In this document: one piece after another, positions 42,407 through 50,537 of the stretch
How the letters are laid out: every line of letters starts with the position of its first letter
Numbering within the stretch: position 1 is the first letter of the stretch
From: Streptomyces tsukubensis
Lineage (GTDB): Bacteria > Actinomycetota > Actinomycetes > Streptomycetales > Streptomycetaceae
Assembly: GCF_003932715.1 (NCBI RefSeq)
Contig: NZ_CP020700.1
Coordinates: forward strand, 7,772,501-7,836,500
DNA length: 64,000 bases
Direction: 5' to 3'
Made by a program: the position numbers and the translations under genes
Notes under the pieces: generated by a model
Told to the model about the DNA's origin: nothing
Seen by the model: the letters and a program-made list of their open reading frames with translations, nothing else
The model's database searches: none

Positions 42407-42746
42407 GGGACGGCCCTTCTTCGTGGTGGTGGTGGTCGGTCGGCGGGCGGGGAAGTCGTGACCGTGTGTACGTGATGTCTGCCGAGGGAAGTCCGACGTG
42501 CGTTCCGGGCGAGCGCGGGGCCGCGCTGAGACGCGTGCGGGCAGCGGACCCCGAGGGCGCCGGGTGCGGTCATGCTGAGCAGGTCGGTGCGGGAGTCCCC
42601 GCCGGATTTGCGCGGTCGGAGCTCCGAACCGAAAGAGGAACGCCGCTGGGGAGTCAGTCCTCTGTGTCCATGGTCGCGCGGGGAGGGAGGGCGCGCCACT
42701 TGGCTGTGGGGGATGGGGGGCAATCGGGGGGTCGGGAGGGCGCGCC
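42407..42746. other. Intergenic region between the operon and CRISPR leader 5
   Basis: No gene is supported. It should carry the promoter of the minus-strand operon that starts at 42406. The 30 nt upstream of the HAD start are low-complexity GGTGGTGGT/GGCGGG sequence; I see no clear -35/-10 elements. Confidence 0.55.
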
Positions 42747-42878
42747 TTTGTATGATCGGCGCGTTCTGCCCGGAGAGGGGGAAGGACTTGAGGGTCTGTG
42801 CTGTGTCGCTTATGCCGGAGTCGGTGAAGTTGCTTCGGAAGGGGTGTTGAGCGCTGACGAAGTGGCAGGTCAGGGAGT
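42747..42878 (+). promoter_or_regulatory. CRISPR leader 5
   Basis: 132 nt beginning TTTGTATGATCGGCGCG and ending GAGCGCTGACGAAG then CAGGTCAGGGA at the first repeat. All leader features seen at the larger arrays are kept although only one spacer follows. Confidence 0.85.
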
Positions 42879-42968
42879 GTGCTCCCCGCACGCGCGGGGA
42901 TGGTCCCAGGCTCAGATCCCGGACACCGGCCGTGTCCGGGTGCTCCCCGCACGCGCGGGGATCGCCTC
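42879..42968 (+). CRISPR. CRISPR array 5, minimal, two repeats and one spacer
   Basis: An intact repeat at 42879-42907 (loop ACGC), a 32-nt spacer (42908-42939) and a second repeat at 42940-42968 whose last eight bases differ (ending GATCGCCTC). The second repeat runs straight into the phosphotransferase coding sequence. Its leader is intact, so it may be newly seeded or strongly contracted. Confidence 0.85.
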
Positions 42969-43707
42969 CCTGCTGGACCTGGAATCGGGGGAGCTCGTCT
43001 TCGTCAAGGGGCAGCGGGAGCGTGCCCCCGCGGCCGGTGCTGTTCTTGAGGAGGACGACTCGTGGTGGGGTGCCAACTGGTCGCCCGTGGACGAGCTGGA
43101 TCTTGAAGAGGCGGTGAACCCGCACCTGCCCCGGAGCGCACCACGGGTCCTGTGGCGCCTGGACGGCCACGGCTGGCATCTCCTCGCCTTCGAGGGAGTT
43201 GTGGGCCGGGACGCCGACTTCGTGCCCGGCCCGCCGGACCTCGCGCCGGTCGCCGCGGCACTGGCCGAGCTGGCGCCCCTGCCCGCACCGCCCTCGGTGC
43301 GGCTGCCCACCGCCTGGGACCGATGGGGCTACTACTGCGCCGACGGCGATCGGGAACTGCTCGACGGTTCAACGCTGCTGCACATGGATCCGGCCTCGAC
43401 CAACGTCCTCGTGGAGGACGGCGGCCGTGCCCGCCTGGTCGACTGGTCCTGGGCCACGGCCGGGCCGGCCTGGATCGACACGGCGCTGTGGGGGATGCGG
43501 CTGGTCTCCACCGGCGGGCACACCCCGGAGCAGGCGGCCCGGGTACCGGGCTGGACGGCGGTCGACCCGAAGGCCGTGGCCGTGCTGGTGCAGGCCGAGG
43601 CGCGGCGCTGGCACGACCTTGCCGCCGAGCAGAGGGCCACGGCCGAGTCGGTCGCCCGGTCCGCTGACGAGTGGGCCGCCTTCGTCGCCACCCGCGGCAG
43701 AACCTGA
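42940..43707 (+). CDS. Aminoglycoside phosphotransferase-like protein starting in a CRISPR repeat
   Basis: 255 residues. In frame from the GTG of the terminal repeat the protein reads VLPARAG and then IASLLDLESGELVFVKGQRE, the start of an APH/ChoK N-lobe (with the ATP-binding Lys in VFVKG). LLHMDPASTNVLVED is the catalytic loop and RLVDWSWATAGPAWID the metal-binding loop. Relatives usually have about 15 more residues before this point, so the gene seems truncated, with the repeat replacing its start. It may use the repeat's GTG. Otherwise it is probably a non-functional remnant. Confidence 0.72.
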   Translation: MLPARAGIASLLDLESGELVFVKGQRERAPAAGAVLEEDDSWWGANWSPVDELDLEEAVNPHLPRSAPRVLWRLDGHGWHLLAFEGVVGRDADFVPGPPDLAPVAAALAELAPLPAPPSVRLPTAWDRWGYYCADGDRELLDGSTLLHMDPASTNVLVEDGGRARLVDWSWATAGPAWIDTALWGMRLVSTGGHTPEQAARVPGWTAVDPKAVAVLVQAEARRWHDLAAEQRATAESVARSADEWAAFVATRGRT

Positions 43708-43821
43708 CCGCGCCCGGACGCTCGTTAGCGGTTCCCCGGTCCGGACCATCCGGGCGGAGAAGCTTCCACGCGCGCCCTGCGAGCGACCGTGCGGTCCGGC
43801 CAGGGACTGAGAGTCCGGTGT

Positions 43822-44577
43822 TTACACCTTGCTTGCGACCACCATGTAGTTCTCGGCCTCAAGATCGAATGTGCTCAGTTCCGTTCGGAGTCCGACCCGG
43901 TGCAGCTCGACTTCGAGTTCCTCGTACCGGTAGGGCCAGCAGGACAGCAGTTCGGAGCGGACAAGAACCAACCCGGTCGCATCAACTTGCGCGATCGCAA
44001 TCTCGATGTGATGCTCCTCCTCCCAATGCGGCGCAATCTCCCAGCGGTAGACCACGACGGCATCGCGACCGTTCCGGCGGACGAGTCGGTCACTGATCTC
44101 CAGCCGGGAACCCCTGGCCCTCACTAGTTCCCAAGTGCGGGATGTGAGTACCAAGCGCCCGCCGGGGCGCAGAAGCCGTGACATCGACTCCAGAGCAGCG
44201 CCCCTGCCTGTCGCGCCCGCTGCATGGTGAAGCGAGTTGCCGACGCAGAACACCATGTCGAACGTGTTGTCCTGGAAATGGTCGGGCAATTCTTCCCAGT
44301 CCGCCTGTACGGCCCGGACGGACGCCCTGAACTCCTCGGACAGCTCCGCAGTCCGACGAACCATCGCCGCGCTGGCGTCAGTTGCGACAACCTGCATGCC
44401 ACGACCGGCGAGGCCAACCGCCAACTGTCCGGTTCCGCACGAACAGTCGAGGACGTAAGCGTTCGACGGCAGGAGACCGAGGACGTGGTCGTACGACGCA
44501 GCAAATTCGGCTGGAGGCAACTTTGCATCCGAGATAAGCCATTCGTACACCTCGGCAAGCACGTCGTAGCCTGTCAC
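43822..44577 (-). CDS. SAM-dependent methyltransferase (class I)
   Basis: 251 residues. The SAM-binding motif is VLDCSCGTGQLAVGL (about residues 43-57), followed by VVATDASAAMV, the acidic VRAVQADWEELPD, and MSRLLRPGGRLVLTSR (post-motif). The overall arrangement fits ubiquinone/menaquinone-type small-molecule methyltransferases. GTG 44577 is chosen because GGAGG lies 8 nt before it; a GTG at 44595 is also in frame but would overlap the Shine-Dalgarno. It is a stand-alone gene convergent with the phosphotransferase. Confidence 0.86.
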   Translation of the reverse strand: MTGYDVLAEVYEWLISDAKLPPAEFAASYDHVLGLLPSNAYVLDCSCGTGQLAVGLAGRGMQVVATDASAAMVRRTAELSEEFRASVRAVQADWEELPDHFQDNTFDMVFCVGNSLHHAAGATGRGAALESMSRLLRPGGRLVLTSRTWELVRARGSRLEISDRLVRRNGRDAVVVYRWEIAPHWEEEHHIEIAIAQVDATGLVLVRSELLSCWPYRYEELEVELHRVGLRTELSTFDLEAENYMVVASKV

Positions 44578-44595
44578 AACCACTACCTCCGTCAC

Positions 44596-45045
44596 GCGGC
44601 AGACTCACGGCAGGACGTCAGTCCATCAGCGGAGCAAGCCGGGCACCAATGGTTTTCGCAGGGATGACCCGAGGCCGCGAACCACCGTCAACTTTCACGG
44701 CCAAACGACGTCGGCATTCACGGTCAAAGCCAACCACCCACGTCACCACGGGGTTTCATGCCATCTCCTGCCCCGAGGCTCAGACACAGGCACTGAGTGC
44801 TCCCCGCCCGCGCGGGGATGGCCCCGCCCCCCCCCGCCAAGGGCGCCGCAGGCTCCGTCGAGGTCGACGCGGTGGTTCGCATCGACACCCGGTGAGGCGG
44901 ACCACTACCCCATCGGCGGCATTCCGCAGCGCTTGCTACGCGGTCCGAGTCGCTGACGCTCCATCAATTACCTGGAGCACCCGGCTATTTGGTGCAGTCC
45001 GGCCTCTTGTGCGCACCCCCGGCATGGACTAGATCTCTTCTCGCG
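44596..45045. other. Intergenic region with a solitary CRISPR repeat
   Basis: Besides the solitary repeat at 44797-44825 and a short coding-like tail after it (to 44895), I see no supported gene. Confidence 0.55.
44797..44825 (+). CRISPR. Solitary CRISPR repeat, array 3 type
   Basis: A 29-nt copy (GTGCTCCCCGCC...GGCCCC) with the CCGC loop and one change near the 3' end. There is no leader or second repeat. It continues in frame from its GTG into a coding-like tail of about 22 codons ending VDAVVRIDTR and stop (44893-44895). Confidence 0.8.
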
Positions 45046-45061
45046 ATTGGTACAGACCATC
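45046..45061 (+). promoter_or_regulatory. DasR-type operator (dre-like) upstream of the chitinase
   Basis: TGGTACAGACCA (45048-45059) fits the dre core TGGT-n4-ACCA, 30 nt before the chitinase ATG. DasR is the GlcNAc-responsive GntR repressor of chitin genes in Streptomyces. Assigned by motif only. Confidence 0.55.
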
Positions 45062-45088
45062 TGACCCCACTCAGACAAGGCCACCAGT

Positions 45089-46411
45089 ATGTTCAGACGC
45101 ACCTCCGCGTTCCTGGCGACGGCTCTGCTCGCCTCGCTCATCGCGGGCCCTACCACCGCTCACGCCGATGACGACGACAACCGCCGACTGCCCGGCCACC
45201 GTGTGGCCTACTTCACCGGATGGAGCGTCTACAGCGGCTTCTCCGCCAAGAAGGTCCAGGACTCGGGCCAGGCGGCGAAGCTGACCGTGATCAACTATGC
45301 CTTCGGCAATATCTCCCCCGAGGGCACCTGCTTCGAGGACAACCTGGCCGACCAGGCCGACGCCTGGGCCGACTACCAGCGGCCGATCAGTGCTGCCGAC
45401 TCGGTGGACGGCGTCGCCGACGCCTGGGACCAGCCGCTGAAAGGCAGCTTCAACCAGCTCCGGAAGCTGAAGGCGAAGAACCCCCACCTCAAGGCCGTCA
45501 TTTCGATCGGCGGCTGGGGCTGGTCCAAGTACTTCTCGGACGTGGCCGCCACTGACGCCGCGCGCAAGAAGTTCGTGGCCTCCTGTGTCGACCTCTACAT
45601 CAAGGGCAACCTGCCGCAGCTGGGCTCGCCGGAGGGCGGCCCGGGCAGCGGCGCGGGCGTCTTCGACGGTATCGACCTCGACTGGGAGCACCCGGGCGGC
45701 GACGGTCTGCCGGACAACTCGGTGCGCCCCGAGGACGGCCGCAACTTCACCCTGCTGCTGGCCGAGTTCCGGCGGCAGCTGGACGCGCTGGGCGACGGGC
45801 CGCGGGGGCGCCACCTGCTGACGGCGGCCGTCGCCGCCAACACCGATATCGCGGACCGGCTGGAGCTGCGGAAGGTCGCCCGCCAGGTGGACTACCTCAA
45901 CCTGATGACCTACACCATGCACGGCTCCTGGGAGCCGCTGGGCCCGACCAACCACCAGGCGAACCTCTACACCGACCCGGCCGACCCCTCCGGCGTCGAC
46001 TACAGCTACAGCGCGGACCGGGTGGTGCGGCACTACCTGGCCGGCGGCCTCCCGGCCCACAAGGCGGTGCTCGGGGTGCCGTCCTGGGGCTACGGCTGGA
46101 CGGGAGTGCCCGCCGGGGCGAAGAACGGCCTCTACCAGCCCGCCACCGGCATGTCCCCGCGCGGCGGCGGCCAGCTGCCCTACAAGGCCATCAAGGACCT
46201 GCCCGGCGCCGTGCACACCGACCGCAAGCACGGCGCGGCCTGGAAGTACGACGGCACCGAGTTCTGGACGTACGACACCCCGGCCACCGCCGCCCAGAAG
46301 GCCCGCTACACCCAGCGGAAGGGTCTCGGCGGCGTGATGGTCTGGTCCCTGGACGGGGATGACGCCCAGGGTTCGCTGATCGCCGCGCTGGACCGCGGTC
46401 TGCGGCGCTGA
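45089..46411 (+). CDS. Secreted GH18 chitinase
   Basis: 440 residues: signal peptide (about 1-26, LATALLASLIAGPTTAHA), then a complete GH18 barrel without carbohydrate-binding module. The catalytic motif D-G-I-D-L-D-W-E lies at 193-200 with Glu200 as acid/base; SIGGW precedes it and NLMTYTMHGSW follows (substrate-binding Tyr). It hydrolyses chitin outside the cell. The dre-like site upstream fits control by GlcNAc. A hairpin follows the gene. Confidence 0.95.
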   Translation: MFRRTSAFLATALLASLIAGPTTAHADDDDNRRLPGHRVAYFTGWSVYSGFSAKKVQDSGQAAKLTVINYAFGNISPEGTCFEDNLADQADAWADYQRPISAADSVDGVADAWDQPLKGSFNQLRKLKAKNPHLKAVISIGGWGWSKYFSDVAATDAARKKFVASCVDLYIKGNLPQLGSPEGGPGSGAGVFDGIDLDWEHPGGDGLPDNSVRPEDGRNFTLLLAEFRRQLDALGDGPRGRHLLTAAVAANTDIADRLELRKVARQVDYLNLMTYTMHGSWEPLGPTNHQANLYTDPADPSGVDYSYSADRVVRHYLAGGLPAHKAVLGVPSWGYGWTGVPAGAKNGLYQPATGMSPRGGGQLPYKAIKDLPGAVHTDRKHGAAWKYDGTEFWTYDTPATAAQKARYTQRKGLGGVMVWSLDGDDAQGSLIAALDRGLRR

Positions 46412-46423
46412 CCTGCGGTTACG

Positions 46424-46461
46424 ACCCGGTGGCGGGCGGGGCGACCCGGCCGCCACCGGGT
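46424..46461 (+). terminator. Hairpin after the chitinase gene
   Basis: A perfect 12-bp stem (46424-46435 and 46450-46461) with a 14-nt loop starting 13 nt after the stop codon. Confidence 0.75.
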
Positions 46462-46590
46462 GCCGCGGCCCAATACTCAAGACCCAAGCCCCAGGCCCCA
46501 AGACGCAGACTGCCTGCGCGTTGCCTGTGCTGCACCGCCGACAACGCTCCAAGGTACGGGCCAGGCGCTCCCCGCACCCCCGAGCGCTTC

Positions 46591-47658
46591 CTACACGCCC
46601 CGCTCCACCAACCCCAAACCACCGCCCTCGGCCCCCGCCCTGAAGAAACGCGCCACCGTCCCCGCCTCCACATCCTCCAGCCTCGCCGGAGACCACCTCG
46701 GGTTGCGGTCCTTGTCGACGACCTGGGCGCGGATGCCCTCCGCCAAGTCCGGGGAGCCGAACGTCGCGCACGACACCCGGTACTCCTGTTCCAGCACCTT
46801 CTCCAGCGAATCCAGCGCCCGCGCCCGGCGCAGCGCCGTGAGCGTGACCTTCAGCGACGTCGGCGACCGCGTGAGGATCGTCTCCGCCGCTTCCTTCGCC
46901 GCAGGCGCGCCGTGCGTCAGCAGGCGGTGCACGATCTCCTCCACCGAACCTGCGGAATAGCAGGTGTCGATCCACTCCCGCTGCGCCGCGAGTTCGCCCT
47001 CCGGGGCCGGGCGGGCGTACCGGCGTACCGCATCGTGGACGTCCGCCCCGGCCAGCTCCGCCGTGAACGCCGCCAGGTCGTCCGACGGGACGTAGTGGTC
47101 CGCCAGGCCGCACAGGATCGCGTCCGCCGCGCCGACCGGGAGGCCCGTCAGGCCGAGATGCGTGCCCGTCTCGCCCGGGGCCCGCGCCAGCAGATACGTA
47201 CCGCCGACATCCGGGACGAAGCCGATGCCCGTCTCCGGCATTCCGACCGCCGACCGCTCGGTGACGATCCGTACCGAACCGTGGGCCGACACCCCGACCC
47301 CGCCGCCCATCACGATGCCGTCCATCACCGCCACGTACGGCGTCCGCAGGCGCGCGATCCTCGCGTTCAGCCGGTACTCGTCGCGCCAGAACGCGAAGGC
47401 TTCCCGGCCGCCCGCGACCGCGTCCGCGTGGATCGCGCGGATGTCGCCGCCCGCGCACAGGCCCCGCTCCCCGGCGCCCGTCAGGACGATCACCGCCACC
47501 GCAGGGTCGTCGTCGAAGCGGTCGAGCGCGGCGGCCAGGTCACGGACCATGCCACGGGTGAGGGCGTTGATGGCCCGCGGCCGGTTCAGGGTGAGGTACG
47601 CGGCGCGGCCCTCCGTGCGGAGCAGTACGGGCGCGGGGTCCACCTCGTCGTGGGCCAT
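46591..47658 (-). CDS. Enoyl-CoA hydratase/isomerase family, 3-hydroxyisobutyryl-CoA hydrolase type
   Basis: 355 residues with crotonase-fold motifs: NALTRGMVRDL, CAGGDIRAIHADAVAG (oxyanion hole) and MGGGVGVSAHGSVRIVTE, with GMPETGIGFVPDVGGT at the active site. The length (about 350) and the C-terminal region (FRAGAEGG) match 3-hydroxyisobutyryl-CoA hydrolase of valine degradation better than simple hydratases. ATG 47658. It is divergent from an acyl-CoA dehydrogenase, consistent with a branched-chain or fatty-acid catabolic pair. Confidence 0.9.
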   Translation of the reverse strand: MAHDEVDPAPVLLRTEGRAAYLTLNRPRAINALTRGMVRDLAAALDRFDDDPAVAVIVLTGAGERGLCAGGDIRAIHADAVAGGREAFAFWRDEYRLNARIARLRTPYVAVMDGIVMGGGVGVSAHGSVRIVTERSAVGMPETGIGFVPDVGGTYLLARAPGETGTHLGLTGLPVGAADAILCGLADHYVPSDDLAAFTAELAGADVHDAVRRYARPAPEGELAAQREWIDTCYSAGSVEEIVHRLLTHGAPAAKEAAETILTRSPTSLKVTLTALRRARALDSLEKVLEQEYRVSCATFGSPDLAEGIRAQVVDKDRNPRWSPARLEDVEAGTVARFFRAGAEGGGLGLVERGV

Positions 47659-47835
47659 GCGGCGGTGTCCTTTCGTCCCGGGGAGCGTGGAGTGCGGATC
47701 TTGCCGCCATCCTTCCGCGCACGCGCCGGACGTCAATCCCCGGTCCCGCGCCCCTTCCTCCTTTCTGCAACACGTTCTACCGTGTGCGCCGCGCCCGGCA
47801 CCGGCCGCGGGGCCGTATCAGCCACTGGAGGGGCC

Positions 47836-49026
47836 GTGCACCTCGACCACACGCCCGAGCAGCAGCAGTTGCGCGACGAGCTGCGCACGTACTTCCGCAC
47901 CGTCGTCCCGGACGACGCCCGCGCCCGGTTCGCGGATCCCGCCGAGCAGAAGCGGTACTACCGCAGGACCGTCCGCCGGCTCGGTGCCGACGGGTGGCTC
48001 GGTGTCGGCTGGCCGCAGGAGTACGGCGGCCGGGGGCTCAGCGCCTTCGCCCAGTTCATCTTCTTCGACGAGGCCGCACGAGCGGGCGTACCGCTGCCGC
48101 TGATGGCACTGAACACCGTCGGGCCGACCCTGATGCGGTACGGGACCGACGAGCAGAAGACGTACTTCCTCCCCCGGATCCTCTCCGGCGAGATCGACTT
48201 CGCCATCGGCTACAGCGAACCGGACGCCGGGACCGATCTGGCCGCGCTCAGGACCCGGGCGGTACGGGAGGGCGACGAGGAGACCGGAACGTACACCGTC
48301 AACGGGCAGAAGATCTGGACGACGAACGGCGACACCGCCGACTGGGTGTGGCTCGCGGTCCGGACCGATCCGGAGGCCCCGCCGCACCGGGGCATCACGA
48401 TGCTGCTGGTCCCGACCACGGACCCCGGCTACTCGTGCACCCCCATCACCACCCTCGCCTCGCACGACACCACCGCCAGTTTCTACGAGGACGTAAGGGT
48501 CCCCGCGAGCCGCCGCGTCGGCCCCGAGAACGGCGGCTGGCGGCTCATCACCAATCAGCTCAACCATGAACGCGTCACCCTCGCCGCCCACGGCGTCATG
48601 GCGATCCGCGCCCTGCACGACGTCCAGCGCTGGGCGGCGGACACCGAACTCGCCGACGGACGGCGGGTGATCGACCTCGGCTGGGTCCGCGGCCGGCTCG
48701 CCCGCACTCACACCAGGCTGGACGCGCTGAAACTCCTCAACTGGCGGATGGTGGGGGCCGTCGAGGACGGCAGCCTCACCCCGCAGGACGCCTCCGCCGT
48801 CAAGGTGTACGGCTCCGAGGCCCGCCGCGACGCCTACGCCTGGCTGATGGAGATCGTCGCCGCGGCGGGACCGCTCAAGGAGGGCTCGGCCGGAGCCGTA
48901 CTCCGCGGCGACCTGGAACGCGGCTACCGCTCGGCCGTCATCTTCACCTTCGGCGGCGGAAACAACGAGATCCAGCGCGAGATCATCTCCTGGCTGGGAC
49001 TCGGCATGCCCCGGGTCCGCCGCTGA
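47836..49026 (+). CDS. Acyl-CoA dehydrogenase
   Basis: 396 residues. The N-terminal helical domain (HTPEQQQLRDELRTYFR) is followed by the flavin/substrate region (FAIGYSEPDAGTDLAALRT, VNGQKIWTTNGDTADW) and the C-terminal helical domain (GGGNNEIQREIISWLGLG) found in FadE-type enzymes. GTG 47836 is preceded by GGAGG. It oxidises an acyl-CoA, probably feeding electrons to ETF; substrate chain is unknown. Confidence 0.92.
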   Translation: MHLDHTPEQQQLRDELRTYFRTVVPDDARARFADPAEQKRYYRRTVRRLGADGWLGVGWPQEYGGRGLSAFAQFIFFDEAARAGVPLPLMALNTVGPTLMRYGTDEQKTYFLPRILSGEIDFAIGYSEPDAGTDLAALRTRAVREGDEETGTYTVNGQKIWTTNGDTADWVWLAVRTDPEAPPHRGITMLLVPTTDPGYSCTPITTLASHDTTASFYEDVRVPASRRVGPENGGWRLITNQLNHERVTLAAHGVMAIRALHDVQRWAADTELADGRRVIDLGWVRGRLARTHTRLDALKLLNWRMVGAVEDGSLTPQDASAVKVYGSEARRDAYAWLMEIVAAAGPLKEGSAGAVLRGDLERGYRSAVIFTFGGGNNEIQREIISWLGLGMPRVRR

Positions 49027-49049
49027 GCGACTGTGGCTGGGAGAGCCGG

Positions 49050-49808
49050 TCACGGCCGGGAGGATCCGGTGCTTCCTTCCGATGCGTCCCCCGGCCCCTG
49101 GTTCGCGGCCCAGGCGCGCAGTGCCGCCTCGGCCTCCTCACGGGAGAGGGGGCCGCGGTCGAGGTGGAGTTCCTGGAGAGCGCGGACGGCCGCCCCCACC
49201 GTACGGCCCCGCGGGATGCCGAGCAGCGCGATGATCTCCCTGCCGTCGAGCGCCACGGGAACCACCGGCAGCCGCTGGTACCTCGCCCGCTCGGCCGCGG
49301 CACGTTCCTCGCGTTCCCGCTCGGCCCCCATCTGCGCGTACCACTCGTCGTAGTCGGCCGCGTCCTGCGCCTGCAGAGCGGCCCGGCGCCAGTCCTCCTC
49401 GTTCCGTCCCCGGCCGAGACCCACCTCCACGAACAGGTCGCGGTACTCCGGCGCGCCGGGGGCGGCCCGCGCCACGCCGAGCCGGGCCAGCGCCGCGTTG
49501 ATCGGCCAGTCGTCCCGTGGGCCGTCGAACTCCGCCGTGTGCACCGGCCCCCACTCCCGTACACCGGCTCGCCACAAGGCGGCGGTCTGATGCCCGTCGC
49601 CGCCCCAGAAATCCGCCTCCACGTGGGCGACGGGTCCGCCCTGCGAGAGGTCGCTCAAGGTTCGCGGCAGATCGGCGCGGAGCCCGTCCGGCAGCACCAG
49701 CAGCCCCATGCGCTGCGCGAGCGGGGCGACCACCGCCCACGGCATCCCCGAGGTCCGGAGGCGCAAACGGTCGAAGTCGCTGACGGCGGCATGGAGTCGG
49801 TACGACAT
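49050..49808 (-). CDS. Hypothetical protein, C-terminus like a CCA-transferase tail
   Basis: 252 residues with no signal. The N-terminal 170 residues have conserved-looking tryptophans (GMPWAVVAPLAQRMG, VEADFWGGDGHQTAALW, GPRDDWPINAALARLG). The last 60 residues (DGREIIALLGIPRGRTVGAAVRALQELHLD, then EEAEAALRAWA) resemble the end of tRNA nucleotidyltransferases. I recognise no function; it may interact with nucleic acid. It is convergent with the acyl-CoA dehydrogenase. Confidence 0.72.
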   Translation of the reverse strand: MSYRLHAAVSDFDRLRLRTSGMPWAVVAPLAQRMGLLVLPDGLRADLPRTLSDLSQGGPVAHVEADFWGGDGHQTAALWRAGVREWGPVHTAEFDGPRDDWPINAALARLGVARAAPGAPEYRDLFVEVGLGRGRNEEDWRRAALQAQDAADYDEWYAQMGAEREREERAAAERARYQRLPVVPVALDGREIIALLGIPRGRTVGAAVRALQELHLDRGPLSREEAEAALRAWAANQGPGDASEGSTGSSRP

Positions 49809-49874
49809 CCGCGCACGGTAGCCGCGTCGGTACGGCGCTGACCACCCGGTTACGTCGCCGTCGGCACGCGGATG

Positions 49875-50537
49875 TCACAGCAGGCCGTGATCGCGGGCGT
49901 ACAACGCCGCCTGGGTACGGTCGCGCAGGTGCAGGCGGCCGAGGATGCGGGAGATGTGGTTCTTGACCGTGCCCTCGCTGAGGAAGAGCCGGGCCGCGAT
50001 CTCGCGGTTGGTCGAGCCGCCCGCCAGCAGGCGCAGGACATGCACCTCGCGTTCGGTCAGGGTCCCCGCGGGCAACACCGGAGCGGGGGGCGCCGGGGCG
50101 GTGGCGAGGCCTGCCAGTACCGAGGTGTCCAGCTGGGCGATCCCGGCGCGGGCGAGGTGTACGGCGCGGGCGAGTTCGGCGGACGGCAGGTTCTTCAGCA
50201 GATAGCCGACGGCTCCCGCCCGGAGCGCGCGGGCGACGTACTCCCGGTCGTCGAAGGTGGTCAGCATGACGACCCGGCAGGACGGCACCCGCGCGGCGAG
50301 CGCGGCGGCGGTGTCGATACCGTCCACGCCCGGCATCCGGACATCGACCAGCGCCACGTCCGGCCGATGGGTGACGGCCGCCTCCACGGCCCCGGGACCG
50401 TCGCCCGCGGTCGCCACCACGGTGACGCCCGGCTGGACGCCCAGCAGCGATGCGATCCCCTCCCGTACCAGCTCCTGATCGTCGACGACCAGGACCCGTA
50501 CCGCACCTCGGTCCTCGGCGGGCGGCCCGCCGTTCAT
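49875..50537 (-). CDS. NarL/LuxR-type response regulator
   Basis: 220 residues: a receiver domain with acidic pair VVDDQE (19-20), phosphoacceptor Asp65 (VALVDVRMPG), Thr (MLTTFDD) and Lys (YLLKNLP), then a C-terminal LuxR helix-turn-helix (LTEREVHVLRLLAGGSTNREI, LFLSEGTVKNHI). ATGA overlap with the upstream sensor kinase makes a classic two-component operon. Confidence 0.95.
   Translation of the reverse strand: MNGGPPAEDRGAVRVLVVDDQELVREGIASLLGVQPGVTVVATAGDGPGAVEAAVTHRPDVALVDVRMPGVDGIDTAAALAARVPSCRVVMLTTFDDREYVARALRAGAVGYLLKNLPSAELARAVHLARAGIAQLDTSVLAGLATAPAPPAPVLPAGTLTEREVHVLRLLAGGSTNREIAARLFLSEGTVKNHISRILGRLHLRDRTQAALYARDHGLL

Noticed and set aside
42466..42940. Extending the phosphotransferase start upstream to 42466 through the CRISPR leader
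   Set aside because: The upstream part is leader and repeat sequence, with no N-lobe motif; the GTG in the terminal repeat is the earliest plausible start.
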